This document shows positions 40,729-49,610 of a stretch of 51,404 nucleotides of DNA, in pieces. The translations under genes and the position numbers were made by a program. The first letter of the stretch is position 1. The number at the start of each line of letters is the position of its first letter. The DNA is from Oscillospiraceae bacterium. Its GTDB lineage: Bacteria > Bacillota > Clostridia > Oscillospirales > Oscillospiraceae. The notes beneath the pieces were generated by a model that worked only from the letters and a program-made list of their open reading frames with translations, was not told the DNA's origin and did no database searches. Location: positions 1-51,404 of the forward strand of contig SVLM01000013.1 of assembly GCA_015067945.1 (NCBI GenBank). The letters are read 5' to 3'.

Positions 40729-42582
40729 ATGAGCATTCAATTCAGGCAAGCCAATTCTGTCTGGAATGTACTTCTGGACGGCGAGCAGGTTCTGACCATA
40801 GAAGTTCCCGCCGGCTGTACCGACAGCTTCGAACCCATTGGCGACAAGGCCTTCTACTGGCACCGGAAGACCGACAAGCCCGTCACCAAAATGCGGCTGA
40901 CCATGAAGGCCAATTACATTCCCCGCTACTTCCAGGTTCCCGGCGTAAATTACAACGGCAACGGCTGGGGCAGCGGTGCTCAGTACTATGGCTACGGCGA
41001 CAAGGATCAACCCTGGACCTACGCCTGGCACCGAGTGGCAATCCCCGCCTGTACTTACACCGAGTCCGACAAGTATGCCGTGGCTCTCTTTGGCGAAGAA
41101 AAGGGCGGCATGAGCTGCTCCGTCTACCCCGAGGGCGACCAAATCGTGCAGGAACTGATCTGGCCGGAAGTGGAAGGCCCCAAGGTTTTGTACAAACGCT
41201 GCTGGGCAGAAGCTTATCATGGCACTATGGAACCCACGGATCACTTTACCGGCATTGTCATGCTCTCCTCTGCCGGTAAGCCGAGAGAGAAAGTTCATGA
41301 CCTGCTGGACCTTGCCTGGAAGCTGAATTACCGGGAATTAAAAATGGCCTATTCCCCGGAAAAGATCAAGCAGCTGGATCTGCTTTTCATGCGTTCCCTT
41401 TGGTGGAAAAAGTACAACGGTCTTTGCGGCATCCGTACCGGCATCAACTGGAACGAAGAGCAGTGCTATTACAAGCCCATGACCGACAAATTCGAGGCTG
41501 CATGGACCGGCCAGAATATTGCCGTTGCCACCTGCCTGCTGGAGGAGTATCTGGAGCATGGCGACGAGGATGCCCGGGACAAGGCTCTTGCTGTGCTGGA
41601 CAGCTGGGATCAGCACGCATTTGTTGACTGTGGCCTCATGCTTACCTATCTGGAAGCAAAGCCTGATAACCTGGATTCTATCCTGAACGGCGATATCCGC
41701 ATGATTTTCGATAGTTGTCAGCTGGGTGCAGCCTCCGCATTCTTCTTCCGTGCTGCCGAGCTTTGCAAGCAGGCCGGTATTGACCGCCCCAGCTACGAAA
41801 AGCGAGCCTTCGGTCTGTGCGATTTCTTTGTCAAGGCTCAGCAGGAAAGCGGCGAGTTTGCAAAATCTTACTTTATGGACGGCTCTATCGAATCCCCCCA
41901 CGGCAGCGTGGGTGCATTCATTCTGCTGGGTCTGTTCGCTGCTTACGATTACAGCCACGATGAAAAATATCTGAACTCCGCTTTGAAGGGTTTGGACTTC
42001 TACCTGAGCGAGTTCCACAAGGGCGGCTACACTACCGCCGGTGCTTTGGATTCCAACTGCATCGACAAAGAATCCAGTGCCCCCATCCTCCGCTCTGCCC
42101 TGTTCGCTTACGAACGCACCGGCGACCGGAAATATCTGGACGCTGCGGTGGATGTGGGCTATTATCTGGCCACCTGGCAGTGGCATTACAGCACCCAATT
42201 CCCGGAGGATTCCATGCTGAAGAAGCTGAATGTGGACACCTTCGGTTCTACCGCCGTTTCCGCCGCCCATAATGCCCTGGATCACTACGGCGTGTACTGG
42301 GTTCCCGAGTACCTGAAGCTGGCCGAGCTGACCGGCAATGATATGTGGCGGCAGCGTGCCCGGGCTCTGTGGTACAACGGCCAGCAACTGCTCTCCGACG
42401 GCACGCTGGTCATTCGCGGCCGTGTCCGCCCTGCCGGTTCCCAGGACGAGTCCTTCCGCCATACCCGGTGGGGACGTATTGATAGACGGATTTTCATTTC
42501 CAGCGAATGGTGCACCGTTTGGCAGGGTGCATTCCGGCATCAAACGCTGAATATGCTGGACAATTGGGACATTTTGCGTTAA
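40729..42582 (+). CDS. 617-aa protein of unknown function, predicted alpha/alpha-barrel sugar enzyme (copy 1)
   Basis: I do not recognise a named family. The first 200 residues look beta-rich (MSIQFRQANSVWNVLLDGEQ, then NGNGWGSGAQYYGYGDKDQP). Residues from about 230 on show repeated helix pairs with paired aromatic and acidic residues (LAVLDSWDQHAF, GLDFYLSEFHKGGYTTAGAL, AVDVGYYLATWQWHY), as in six-hairpin (alpha/alpha) glycosidases and polysaccharide lyases. There is no signal peptide. A glycan hydrolase, epimerase or lyase acting in the cytoplasm is the best guess. It is first of a tandem pair of equal length, under AraC-type control. Confidence 0.75.
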   Translation: MSIQFRQANSVWNVLLDGEQVLTIEVPAGCTDSFEPIGDKAFYWHRKTDKPVTKMRLTMKANYIPRYFQVPGVNYNGNGWGSGAQYYGYGDKDQPWTYAWHRVAIPACTYTESDKYAVALFGEEKGGMSCSVYPEGDQIVQELIWPEVEGPKVLYKRCWAEAYHGTMEPTDHFTGIVMLSSAGKPREKVHDLLDLAWKLNYRELKMAYSPEKIKQLDLLFMRSLWWKKYNGLCGIRTGINWNEEQCYYKPMTDKFEAAWTGQNIAVATCLLEEYLEHGDEDARDKALAVLDSWDQHAFVDCGLMLTYLEAKPDNLDSILNGDIRMIFDSCQLGAASAFFFRAAELCKQAGIDRPSYEKRAFGLCDFFVKAQQESGEFAKSYFMDGSIESPHGSVGAFILLGLFAAYDYSHDEKYLNSALKGLDFYLSEFHKGGYTTAGALDSNCIDKESSAPILRSALFAYERTGDRKYLDAAVDVGYYLATWQWHYSTQFPEDSMLKKLNVDTFGSTAVSAAHNALDHYGVYWVPEYLKLAELTGNDMWRQRARALWYNGQQLLSDGTLVIRGRVRPAGSQDESFRHTRWGRIDRRIFISSEWCTVWQGAFRHQTLNMLDNWDILR

Positions 42583-42629
42583 ACTATAAATAACCCCTTT
42601 ACGCACACCATGATCAGGAGGATTAATTA

Positions 42630-44483
42630 ATGAGCATTCAATTCAAGCAAACCGATTCCGTTTGGCACGTACTGCTGGACGGCGAGCAGGTACTGACCAT
42701 CGAAGTGCCTGCAGGCTGCACCGACAGCTTTGAACCCATCGGCGACAACGCCTTCTACTGGCATCGCAGGACCGACAAACCCGTCACCGCCATGCGGCTG
42801 ACCATGAAGGCCAACTACATTCCCCGGTACTTCCAGGTCCCCAGCGTCAACTACAACGGCAACGGCTGGGGCAGCGGTGCCCAGTATTACGGCTACGGCG
42901 ACAAGGATCAGCCCTGGACTTACGCCTGGCACCGGGTGGCCATTCCTGCCTGTACTTACACCGAGTCCGACAAGTATGCTGTAGCCCTCTTCGGCGAGGA
43001 AAAGGGCGGCATGAGCTGCTCCGTTTACCCCGAGGGCGACCAGATTGTACAAGAACTGATTTGGCCCGAGGTAGAAGGCCCCAAGGTGCTGTTCAAGCGT
43101 CTGTGGAAGGATCCCTACCAGGGCACTATGGAACCCACCGACAGCTTCACCGGCATCGTTATGCTGGATCACGCCGGCAAGCCCCGGCAGAAGATGAACG
43201 ATCTGCTGGACTTTGCCTGGAAGCTGAACTACCGGGAAGTGGAAATGTGCTACACCCCCGAGCGTGTCAAGCAGCTGGATCTGCTGTACATTCGCTCCAT
43301 GTGGCATCAGAGAGCCAACGGTCTGACCGGCTTCCTCAACGGCGTCAACTGGGACGAGGAGATGAACGGCTGGAAGAAGTATCCCATCGCCTTTGAGATC
43401 GGCTGGTGCGGTCAGAACGCCGCCCAGGCCTGTGCGATGCTGGATCTGTACCTGGAAACCGGCGACGAGGATGCCAAGCACAAGGCCATCACCGTGCTGG
43501 ACAGCTGGGACAAGTACGCATTCCTGCCCTGCGGTTTGATGTACACCAAGCTGCTGTGCCCCCCGGATCACCTGGATTCCATTATGAACGGCACCATCCC
43601 CACCAATCTGGACACCTGCAATCTGGGCACCGGTGCTACCTATTTCTTCCGTGCCGCCAAGCTCTGCAAGCAGGCCGGCATTGACCGTCCCAGCTATGAA
43701 AAGCGTGCCTTCGGCCTTTGCGATTTCTTTGTCAAGGCTCAGCAGGAAAGCGGCGAATTTGCCAAGACTTACTTCCTGGACGGCTCCATCGACTCTCCCC
43801 ACGGCAGCGTAGCTTCCTTCGTGATTCCTCCCCTGTTCGACGCCTACGAACTCAGCGGCGACAAGAAGTATCTGGATTGTGCCATCAAGGGCTTGGAATT
43901 CTACCTGGGCGAATTCGCCAAGGGCGGCTGCACCACCGCCGGTGCTCTGGACTCCAACTGCATCGACAAGGAATCCGGTGCTCCCCTGATCCGTGCCACC
44001 ATGCGTGCCTACGAGGTCACCAAGGAGCAGAAGTATCTGGATGCTGCTGTGGAGCTGGGCTACTATCTGGCAACCTGGCAGTGGCACTACTCCATCGACT
44101 TCCCTGCCGATTCTCTGTTGGGCCAGCACAAGGTGGATTCCTACGGCTCCACCTCCGTTTCCGCCGCTCACAACGCACTGGATCACTACGGCATTTACTA
44201 CATCCCCGAGTATCTGAAGCTGGCCGAGCTTACCGGAAATGACATTTGGCGTCAGCGTGCCCGGGCCATCTGGTACAACGGTATCCAGATGATCTCCGAC
44301 GGCACTCTGGTGGTTCGTGGCCGTGTCCGCCCCGCCGGATCTCAGGACGAATCCTTCCGGCACACCCGTTGGTGCCGCACCGACAACCGGATGTACACCC
44401 CCTGCGAGTGGTGCACCGTCTGGCAGGGCACTTTCCGCCATGTTGTTCAGCAGGAAATGGACAACTGGGACGTTCTTCGCTAA
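42630..44483 (+). CDS. 617-aa protein of unknown function, paralogue (copy 2)
   Basis: Same length as the gene before it and starting MSIQFKQTDSVWHVLLDGEQ behind AGGAGG, 47 bp downstream. Residues 1-155 are nearly identical to copy 1, about 155-345 are only roughly half identical, the next 36 residues (from LCKQAGIDRPSYEKRAFG) are identical, and the rest is similar. The varied middle has W and G changes around NGVNWDEEMNGWKKYP, which may alter substrate choice. Recent duplication followed by uneven divergence or gene conversion is the likely history. Function unknown, as for copy 1. Confidence 0.75.
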   Translation: MSIQFKQTDSVWHVLLDGEQVLTIEVPAGCTDSFEPIGDNAFYWHRRTDKPVTAMRLTMKANYIPRYFQVPSVNYNGNGWGSGAQYYGYGDKDQPWTYAWHRVAIPACTYTESDKYAVALFGEEKGGMSCSVYPEGDQIVQELIWPEVEGPKVLFKRLWKDPYQGTMEPTDSFTGIVMLDHAGKPRQKMNDLLDFAWKLNYREVEMCYTPERVKQLDLLYIRSMWHQRANGLTGFLNGVNWDEEMNGWKKYPIAFEIGWCGQNAAQACAMLDLYLETGDEDAKHKAITVLDSWDKYAFLPCGLMYTKLLCPPDHLDSIMNGTIPTNLDTCNLGTGATYFFRAAKLCKQAGIDRPSYEKRAFGLCDFFVKAQQESGEFAKTYFLDGSIDSPHGSVASFVIPPLFDAYELSGDKKYLDCAIKGLEFYLGEFAKGGCTTAGALDSNCIDKESGAPLIRATMRAYEVTKEQKYLDAAVELGYYLATWQWHYSIDFPADSLLGQHKVDSYGSTSVSAAHNALDHYGIYYIPEYLKLAELTGNDIWRQRARAIWYNGIQMISDGTLVVRGRVRPAGSQDESFRHTRWCRTDNRMYTPCEWCTVWQGTFRHVVQQEMDNWDVLR

Positions 44484-44490
44484 TGATTAC

Positions 44491-44525
44491 AAAAATCGGC
44501 ATCCTTTCGGATGCCGATTTTTTAT
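44491..44525. terminator. Bidirectional terminator between convergent genes
   Basis: AAAAATCGGCATCC (44491-44504) pairs with GGATGCCGATTTTT (44509-44522), followed by T. It ends the tandem pair and, on the minus strand, the amidohydrolase gene that stops at 44522. Confidence 0.93.
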
Positions 44526-45430
44526 TTGATGTGGTAGGCCACCTTGGCATTTTCTGCCATAATGAGGTCAATTTCGTCATCCGTAAAGACATTCCCCCGG
44601 GTCACAAACTCGATCATTTCCCTGTAGGTAAGCCGCAGGAAGGTGCAGGGCAGATCCGTGCCCCACAGCAACCGATGAGCACCCACAAAATCCGCAGCCT
44701 TCCGGACAAATTCCTGCTGACTGGGGAACGGGCAGGGTTCTTTCACAAACAGCGGCAGATTGGCGATGTCAAAGACAAAATTATCCGCTGCCAGCTCCTT
44801 CATTTTCTGCAGGCGATAGTCATTCTTTCCGTCCTTGCAGGGAAAAAAGCAGTGGGTCATCACAAACATCACATTCGGATACTGCTTTTGCACCACCATC
44901 AGCTGATCGGTGTCAAAGCTGGAGTTGCTCATGGGACCCATATCGATGGTGATAGTCATTCCCTCCTGCTCTGCCCGCTCCAAAATCGGTGCAAAGCAAG
45001 GATCTGTCAGCCGCAGGCCGGGATGATAACCGGTCAGACCCCAGGATTGGGACAGTTCAAATTTCAGTGCCTTGAAGCCGTACTCCCGGATAAATCGGTC
45101 CAGAATGATTTCGGCCTTGCAGCCGTAGGGATCCAAAGTGCCCACAGCGGTGAATTTGTCCGGATATTTCCGGGCGGCTTCAGCCGCATAGTCATTATGA
45201 AAACCATAGTTGCCGCCCTGAAGCAGCACGGCATGATCCACGCCGTTCTCCTCCATGAGCCTTTTCAATGTTTCCGTATGGAAGCCCAGATCACCGTATT
45301 CCTCCGGGAAGAATTGCTCGATCTCACCGGTGGCCCAAATTCCCCGGCCTTTGCCCAAGGGGCGGTACTCTCCCCTGGCACCGTAGCCGGCTAAAATCTC
45401 ATATACATGAGCGTGTGCGTCAATAATCAT
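44522..45430 (-). CDS. Amidohydrolase-superfamily TIM-barrel protein
   Basis: A 302-aa protein starting MIIDAHAHVYE, with GAGG eight bases upstream. HxH (IDAHAHVY), a metal histidine region FVMTHCFFPC and the late aspartate in LLWGTDLPCTF are typical of the amidohydrolase_2 (ACMSD-like) branch. This branch includes lactonases and decarboxylases, among them L-rhamnono- and L-fucono-1,4-lactonases, which would suit the locus (inference). It follows the orphan binding-protein gene with only a hairpin between. Confidence 0.85.
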   Translation of the reverse strand: MIIDAHAHVYEILAGYGARGEYRPLGKGRGIWATGEIEQFFPEEYGDLGFHTETLKRLMEENGVDHAVLLQGGNYGFHNDYAAEAARKYPDKFTAVGTLDPYGCKAEIILDRFIREYGFKALKFELSQSWGLTGYHPGLRLTDPCFAPILERAEQEGMTITIDMGPMSNSSFDTDQLMVVQKQYPNVMFVMTHCFFPCKDGKNDYRLQKMKELAADNFVFDIANLPLFVKEPCPFPSQQEFVRKAADFVGAHRLLWGTDLPCTFLRLTYREMIEFVTRGNVFTDDEIDLIMAENAKVAYHIK

Positions 45431-45450
45431 CGTTATATCCTCTTGTTGTA

Positions 45451-45484
45451 ACAAAGGAGATATACCTGCGTATATCTCCTTTGT
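45451..45484. other. Intercistronic hairpin between binding protein and amidohydrolase
   Basis: ACAAAGGAGATATA (45451-45464) pairs with TATATCTCCTTTGT (45471-45484). The minus-strand side lacks a T-run, so it likely stabilises the upstream mRNA or tunes read-through instead of ending transcription. Confidence 0.65.
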
Positions 45485-45493
45485 TGTTATTTG

Positions 45494-47206
45494 TTATTCA
45501 CCGAAGGTGCTTTCCATGAAGCTCTTATAGGCCTCACGGTAAGTTTCGATATATTCCTCCACGCCGAAGCCCTTCAGCTCCTGCATAAACTTGTCCAGCT
45601 CGCTCAAGGGACGCGTTCCCTGAATGAACTTGGGTGTTTCCTGATTGATCCACTGCTTAACAGCACTTGCAATGTCGTTCATCTCCGTCATCGTGTCCAC
45701 ATCCAGATAGGGAGCAGGCAGACGGATAGATGTTGCGTAATCAGACCAGGTGTCAATGGTCTCCAAACGCCACCATTCATCGTTGCTGGAACGGGTCATG
45801 ACACGGTCGTTGATCACCTTGAACTCGCCGCCGGTTACAGCATCGATATAGGTGATAATACTGCCATCACCGGTGGTAACGGGGTCTACACGGAGGCCCG
45901 CATAGTCGTTGGGGCGAATGTGGTCACGGGCGTAGACTTCCATCAAAGAATACTTGCCCGAGGCAACCTTGGAGGTGGTGATCAAACCATTGTCGTCATA
46001 GTACCAGCCATCGACCAGGCCCAGAGGATCCTCACCCTTCTTGGGGCCGAACATATACAGCCAGGAACCCTCTTCGCTGTACATGAAGTCCATCATCAGA
46101 GCCACGACTTCAGGATGCTTGGTCTTGGAGGACACCCATACGGTGTTCAGGGTGTAGTCGCTCAAGCGGCTGACATACACATCATCGTTGCCGCCCATGG
46201 GGATGGGACCCAGCAGCTTCTGATCGGCATAGTCATCACCCACATACTGCAGGGTGTACCATCCGTGTACACCGGAAGACCCTTCGTTGATCCGGGCAAC
46301 TGCCTTTTCATTGCCCATGGTTAAGTAGTCGTTGGGCAGCAGGCCCTCAGAGTACATGGTGTGCATCAATTCCACAAAATGCTTGTACTCCTCCGTATAG
46401 GCAGGCAGCACGACCTCGCCGTCCTTGATCATAAATTCTGTGCCGTAAGCTGTGCCGTCCGTACCGTAGAAGCCCAGGCAGGTCCACAGATACTTCTCGA
46501 AAAAGTTATAACTGCTGACCAGCGGATCGGTACGCAGGCCTTCCCGCTTTACAGTTTTGAACGCCCGGAGCATATCCAGGAATTCCTGCTCGGTGGTGGG
46601 CATTTCCAAGCCGACCTCATCCAGCCAGCTCTGCCGCACGAACATACGGTTCACCATGCCGGGGATGGTGGAATAGGGATAGGGCGTAATATAAGGCAGG
46701 CCGTAAATGCCGCCGTCGGGAGCAGTCTCAGCAGCCTTCATGGAAGGGTTTTTCTCATACTGGGCACACAGATTAGGCATCAGCTCTTCGGTCAGGTAGG
46801 GAGTCCAATCCAGAAGCATATGCTCCTCCACGCCATAACGCACGATCTCTGTGTTATTCAAAGTGATGGCCCATACAATATCCGGCAGGGTGTCGGTATT
46901 CAGCATCAGGTCCACCTGGCTATCGCTGTTGACCTCTTCCACATTGATGGTTACATCATAGCCCTGCTGTCCAAACCAATATTCAATGTACTCAAAATAC
47001 CAGATGTAATCCGGGTATTCCTCTCTGTCCGGGTGGCGTTTGACGATAATATTCAAAGTCACCGGGTCTGTGGTATACAAACCATCTGCGTTCTTGGTTG
47101 CCAGGGTTACTTCGGGTCTTTCGTCCGTACCGCAGCCGGCAAAGCAACCCATCAGCAACACAGCCATGAGAGCAATCACCAAAACTCTTTTCATAATTTT
47201 ACGCAT
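45494..47206 (-). CDS. Second LplA/YtcQ-type substrate-binding lipoprotein, no permeases beside it
   Basis: A 570-aa protein starting MRKIMKRVLVIALMAVLLMG with lipobox CFAGC; GGGGG lies seven bases upstream. VTLNIIVKRHPDREEYPDYI, then LNTDTLPDIVWAITLNNTEI and APDGGIYGLPYI, closely follow the pattern of the binding protein at 33996. It has its own promoter and no permease or ATPase gene beside it, so it may feed the importer at 35813-37748 with a different oligosaccharide (inference). It is followed by the amidohydrolase gene. Confidence 0.92.
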   Translation of the reverse strand: MRKIMKRVLVIALMAVLLMGCFAGCGTDERPEVTLATKNADGLYTTDPVTLNIIVKRHPDREEYPDYIWYFEYIEYWFGQQGYDVTINVEEVNSDSQVDLMLNTDTLPDIVWAITLNNTEIVRYGVEEHMLLDWTPYLTEELMPNLCAQYEKNPSMKAAETAPDGGIYGLPYITPYPYSTIPGMVNRMFVRQSWLDEVGLEMPTTEQEFLDMLRAFKTVKREGLRTDPLVSSYNFFEKYLWTCLGFYGTDGTAYGTEFMIKDGEVVLPAYTEEYKHFVELMHTMYSEGLLPNDYLTMGNEKAVARINEGSSGVHGWYTLQYVGDDYADQKLLGPIPMGGNDDVYVSRLSDYTLNTVWVSSKTKHPEVVALMMDFMYSEEGSWLYMFGPKKGEDPLGLVDGWYYDDNGLITTSKVASGKYSLMEVYARDHIRPNDYAGLRVDPVTTGDGSIITYIDAVTGGEFKVINDRVMTRSSNDEWWRLETIDTWSDYATSIRLPAPYLDVDTMTEMNDIASAVKQWINQETPKFIQGTRPLSELDKFMQELKGFGVEEYIETYREAYKSFMESTFGE

Positions 47207-47256
47207 AGTGCTTCCCCCTTTGATGTTCGGTTTTGGCAATCCCAAAATCCAGAAAT

Positions 47257-47285
47257 ATTATACAATCATCTGCCAATGTTTGCAA
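47257..47285 (-). promoter_or_regulatory. Promoter of the orphan binding-protein gene
   Basis: On the minus strand: TTGCAA (47285-47280), 17-base spacer, TATAAT (47262-47257), about 50 bp before the ATG at 47206. Confidence 0.8.
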
Positions 47286-47331
47286 GCTTTTTTGATATCT
47301 TTGTATGATATTTTGAAAACAATGGTAAAGA

Positions 47332-47360
47332 ACGCCCATTGCCGTATCGGCAATGGGCGT
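47332..47360 (-). terminator. Terminator of the kdgK operon
   Basis: ACGCCCATTGCCG (47332-47344) pairs perfectly with CGGCAATGGGCGT (47348-47360); TCTTT follows on the minus strand. Confidence 0.8.
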
Positions 47361-47374
47361 CACATAAAACAGAA

Positions 47375-48397
47375 TTATCTCTGGACACGGCCGGAGGCGT
47401 TGCCCTTTGCAAGGGACTCAACCTCGTCCACGGTAACCAAGTTGAAATCGTGGCAAATGGTGTGCTTCAGGCAGGATGCTGCCACAGCGAAATTGATGGA
47501 CTGCTGGGGATCCTTGCCCACCAGCTGGCTGTAGATCAGGCCGCCGCCGAAGCTGTCGCCGCCGCCAACGCGGTCCACAATGTGGATGCGGTAGCTGGGA
47601 GAGAAATAAGCCTCACCATTCTGGTACAGCATAGCTGCCCAATCGTTATCGTCAGCAGAGATGCTGCTACGCAGAGTAATTGCTACGCTGCTGCAGCCGA
47701 AACGCTGGGTGATCTGCTCAGCAACGGAAATATAGCCCTTGTGATCCAGTTTGCCGGAATTAATGTCGGTATTGGCAGCCTCGATGCCGAATACGTCCTT
47801 GGCATCTTCCTCGTTGGCAATCAGCACATCCACATAGGGCACCAGCTGGCTCATGACCTCGCAAGCCTTTTCCCGACTCCACAGCTTATTGCGGTAGTTC
47901 AGGTCGCAGGAAATCTTCACGCCCCGGGCCTTGGCAGCCTTGCAGGCCTCCAGGCAGATCTGGGGCAGGTTACCACCCAGTGCGGGAGTAATACCGGTCC
48001 AGTGGAACCAGTCAGCACCCTCGAAAATGGCATCCCAATCGAAATCGGAGGGCTCAGCCAAAGCGATGGCAGAGTATGCACGGTCGTAAATGACCTTGGA
48101 GGGACGCTGGGAAGCACCCTTCTCTACGTAGTAAGCACCCAGGCGGTCGCCGCCGCGGACCATATGCTTGGTATCCACGCCGTAGTGACGCAGAGCGTTC
48201 ACTGCACACTGGCCGATGGCATGGGCGGGCACCTTGGATACGAAAGCAGCATCCATGCCGTAATTTGCCAGGGACACAGCCACATTGGCCTCACCGCCGG
48301 CATAGCTTGCCTCGAACTTGTCCGCCTGAACGAAACGCAGGGCTCCCTCGGGGTTCAGACGCAGCATGATTTCACCAAAAGTAATAATTCTCTTCAT
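47375..48397 (-). CDS. kdgK: 2-Keto-3-deoxygluconate kinase, PfkB/ribokinase family
   Basis: A 340-aa sugar kinase starting MKRIITFGEIMLRLNPEG behind AAGGAGG. KdgK-like features: ASYAGGEANVAVSLANYGMD, SCDLNYRNKLWS, and the PfkB signature VDRVGGGDSFGGGLIYSQL with the catalytic aspartate in GGGDSF. It phosphorylates 2-keto-3-deoxygluconate to KDPG, the substrate of the aldolase coded 13 bp upstream. This pair serves uronate breakdown and fits pectin-type sugars imported by the neighbouring system. Confidence 0.9.
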   Translation of the reverse strand: MKRIITFGEIMLRLNPEGALRFVQADKFEASYAGGEANVAVSLANYGMDAAFVSKVPAHAIGQCAVNALRHYGVDTKHMVRGGDRLGAYYVEKGASQRPSKVIYDRAYSAIALAEPSDFDWDAIFEGADWFHWTGITPALGGNLPQICLEACKAAKARGVKISCDLNYRNKLWSREKACEVMSQLVPYVDVLIANEEDAKDVFGIEAANTDINSGKLDHKGYISVAEQITQRFGCSSVAITLRSSISADDNDWAAMLYQNGEAYFSPSYRIHIVDRVGGGDSFGGGLIYSQLVGKDPQQSINFAVAASCLKHTICHDFNLVTVDEVESLAKGNASGRVQR

Positions 48398-48410
48398 GGT
48401 TTTTGCCTCC

Positions 48411-49061
48411 TTAAGCATTTGCATTGGCCATCAGTTCCTGAGCCAGTGCTGTAATTTTATCGAATTCGCCGTTTTTGATCCATTCCTTGTTGACCAGATT
48501 GCCGCCAATGCCTGCACCGACGCAGCCTGCCTTCAGGAATTCACCAACATTCTTCTCGCTGACACCGCCCACAGCCAGCAGACGCACATGGTTAATAGGG
48601 CCGCAGACAGCCTTGATGTAGGATGCACCCAGACCGGAGGTGGGGAACACCTTTACAAAGTCTGCACCGTATGCATGTGCGGTCAGGATCTCAGTGGGAG
48701 TCATTGCACCAGGCATGGATACCATACCGGCAGCGACAGTTGCCTTAATCACCGCTTCATTGGTATCGGGAGATACAACAAACTTTGCACCGGCCTGTCT
48801 TGCCAGCTCCAGAGTTTCCAAATTGGTGACAGTGCCTGCACCGAAGATCATCTTGTCCCCCATAGCCTCAACCAGCTGACGAATTGTGTCGGAGGTGCGG
48901 CTATATGCTTCCGGCTTGCTCTGATCGAAGGTGACCTCCATCAGCTCCACGCCACCGGCATACAATGCCTTCGCCAAATTTACACAATCCTCTCCGTATA
49001 CACCACGGACAATTGCCACAACCTTCTTTTGAAGAACCTTTTGAATGATAATATCTCTCAT
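48411..49061 (-). CDS. eda: KDPG/KHG aldolase
   Basis: A 216-aa class I aldolase that splits 2-keto-3-deoxy-6-phosphogluconate to pyruvate and glyceraldehyde-3-phosphate. VVAIVRGVYGEDCVNLAKAL, ELMEVTFDQS (catalytic Glu), FGAGTVTNLET and the Schiff-base lysine in FVKVFPTSGLG are present. GGAGG is nine bases before the ATG at 49061; an ATG two codons earlier is too close to it. It has a consensus promoter and leads kdgK. Confidence 0.92.
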   Translation of the reverse strand: MRDIIIQKVLQKKVVAIVRGVYGEDCVNLAKALYAGGVELMEVTFDQSKPEAYSRTSDTIRQLVEAMGDKMIFGAGTVTNLETLELARQAGAKFVVSPDTNEAVIKATVAAGMVSMPGAMTPTEILTAHAYGADFVKVFPTSGLGASYIKAVCGPINHVRLLAVGGVSEKNVGEFLKAGCVGAGIGGNLVNKEWIKNGEFDKITALAQELMANANA

Positions 49062-49091
49062 GTGCATTCTCCTCCATAATAATCTACCGAT

Positions 49092-49120
49092 ATTATAGAC
49101 AAGTGCAGTTCATCTGTCAA
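49092..49120 (-). promoter_or_regulatory. Promoter of the eda-kdgK operon
   Basis: On the minus strand: TTGACA (49120-49115), 17-base spacer, TATAAT (49097-49092), 30 bp before the ATG. It is a full-consensus promoter, so repression (not activation) is the likely mode of control; no operator is obvious. Confidence 0.88.
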
Positions 49121-49183
49121 TGCAGCATTTTAAGAATACTGATTTTATGAAAGAATATCCTTGTTTTTTTATACTATTTGTGT

Positions 49184-49215
49184 AGAAAAAGAGCGTGCTG
49201 AAATCAGCACGCTCT
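49184..49215 (-). terminator. Terminator of the ribosomal/alpha operon
   Basis: AGAGCGTGCTGA (49190-49201) pairs perfectly with TCAGCACGCTCT (49204-49215), and TTTTTCTAC follows on the minus strand, just after rplQ. Confidence 0.92.
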
Positions 49216-49233
49216 ATTCTTATAATTGTTGGA

Positions 49234-49575
49234 TCAAACCAGCTCGATGACTGCCATCTCAGCAGCGTCACCGCGGCGAGCACCGGTACGGGTCACGCGG
49301 GTGTAACCACCGTTGCGCTCAGCGTACTTGGGAGCGATCTCCTTGAACAGCTTGTTAGCGACATCTTCCTTGGTGATGAAGGACAGAGCACGGCGGTAAT
49401 TAGCCAGGCCGCCCTTCTTGCCCAGGGTGATCATCTTCTCAACAACAGGCTGAACCTCCTTGGCGCGATAGAAAGTGGTCTCGATCTTGCCGTTTTCCAG
49501 CAGGTCGGTAACCAGCTGCCGCAGCAGAGCCTTTCTCTGATCGCTGGTCTTGCCCAGTTTACGAGTTCCGAACAT
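49234..49575 (-). CDS. rplQ: 50S ribosomal protein L17
   Basis: A 113-aa protein with [20 protein letters not shown], then [20 protein letters not shown] and [20 protein letters not shown], all typical of L17. I prefer the second ATG (49575), with GGAGG eight bases before it and the usual L17 N-terminus. It is the last gene of the alpha operon, followed by a terminator. Confidence 0.97.
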   Translation of the reverse strand: MFGTRKLGKTSDQRKALLRQLVTDLLENGKIETTFYRAKEVQPVVEKMITLGKKGGLANYRRALSFITKEDVANKLFKEIAPKYAERNGGYTRVTRTGARRGDAAEMAVIELV

Positions 49576-49610
49576 GAACATTTCCTCCTTTTTGAAAGGT
49601 TAACACTTAG

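Noticed and set aside
42627..44441. Minus-strand frame of 604 codons opposite the second 617-aa gene
   Set aside because: The plus frame is conserved between the two tandem copies with AGGAGG starts. The minus frame is the codon shadow of that conservation.
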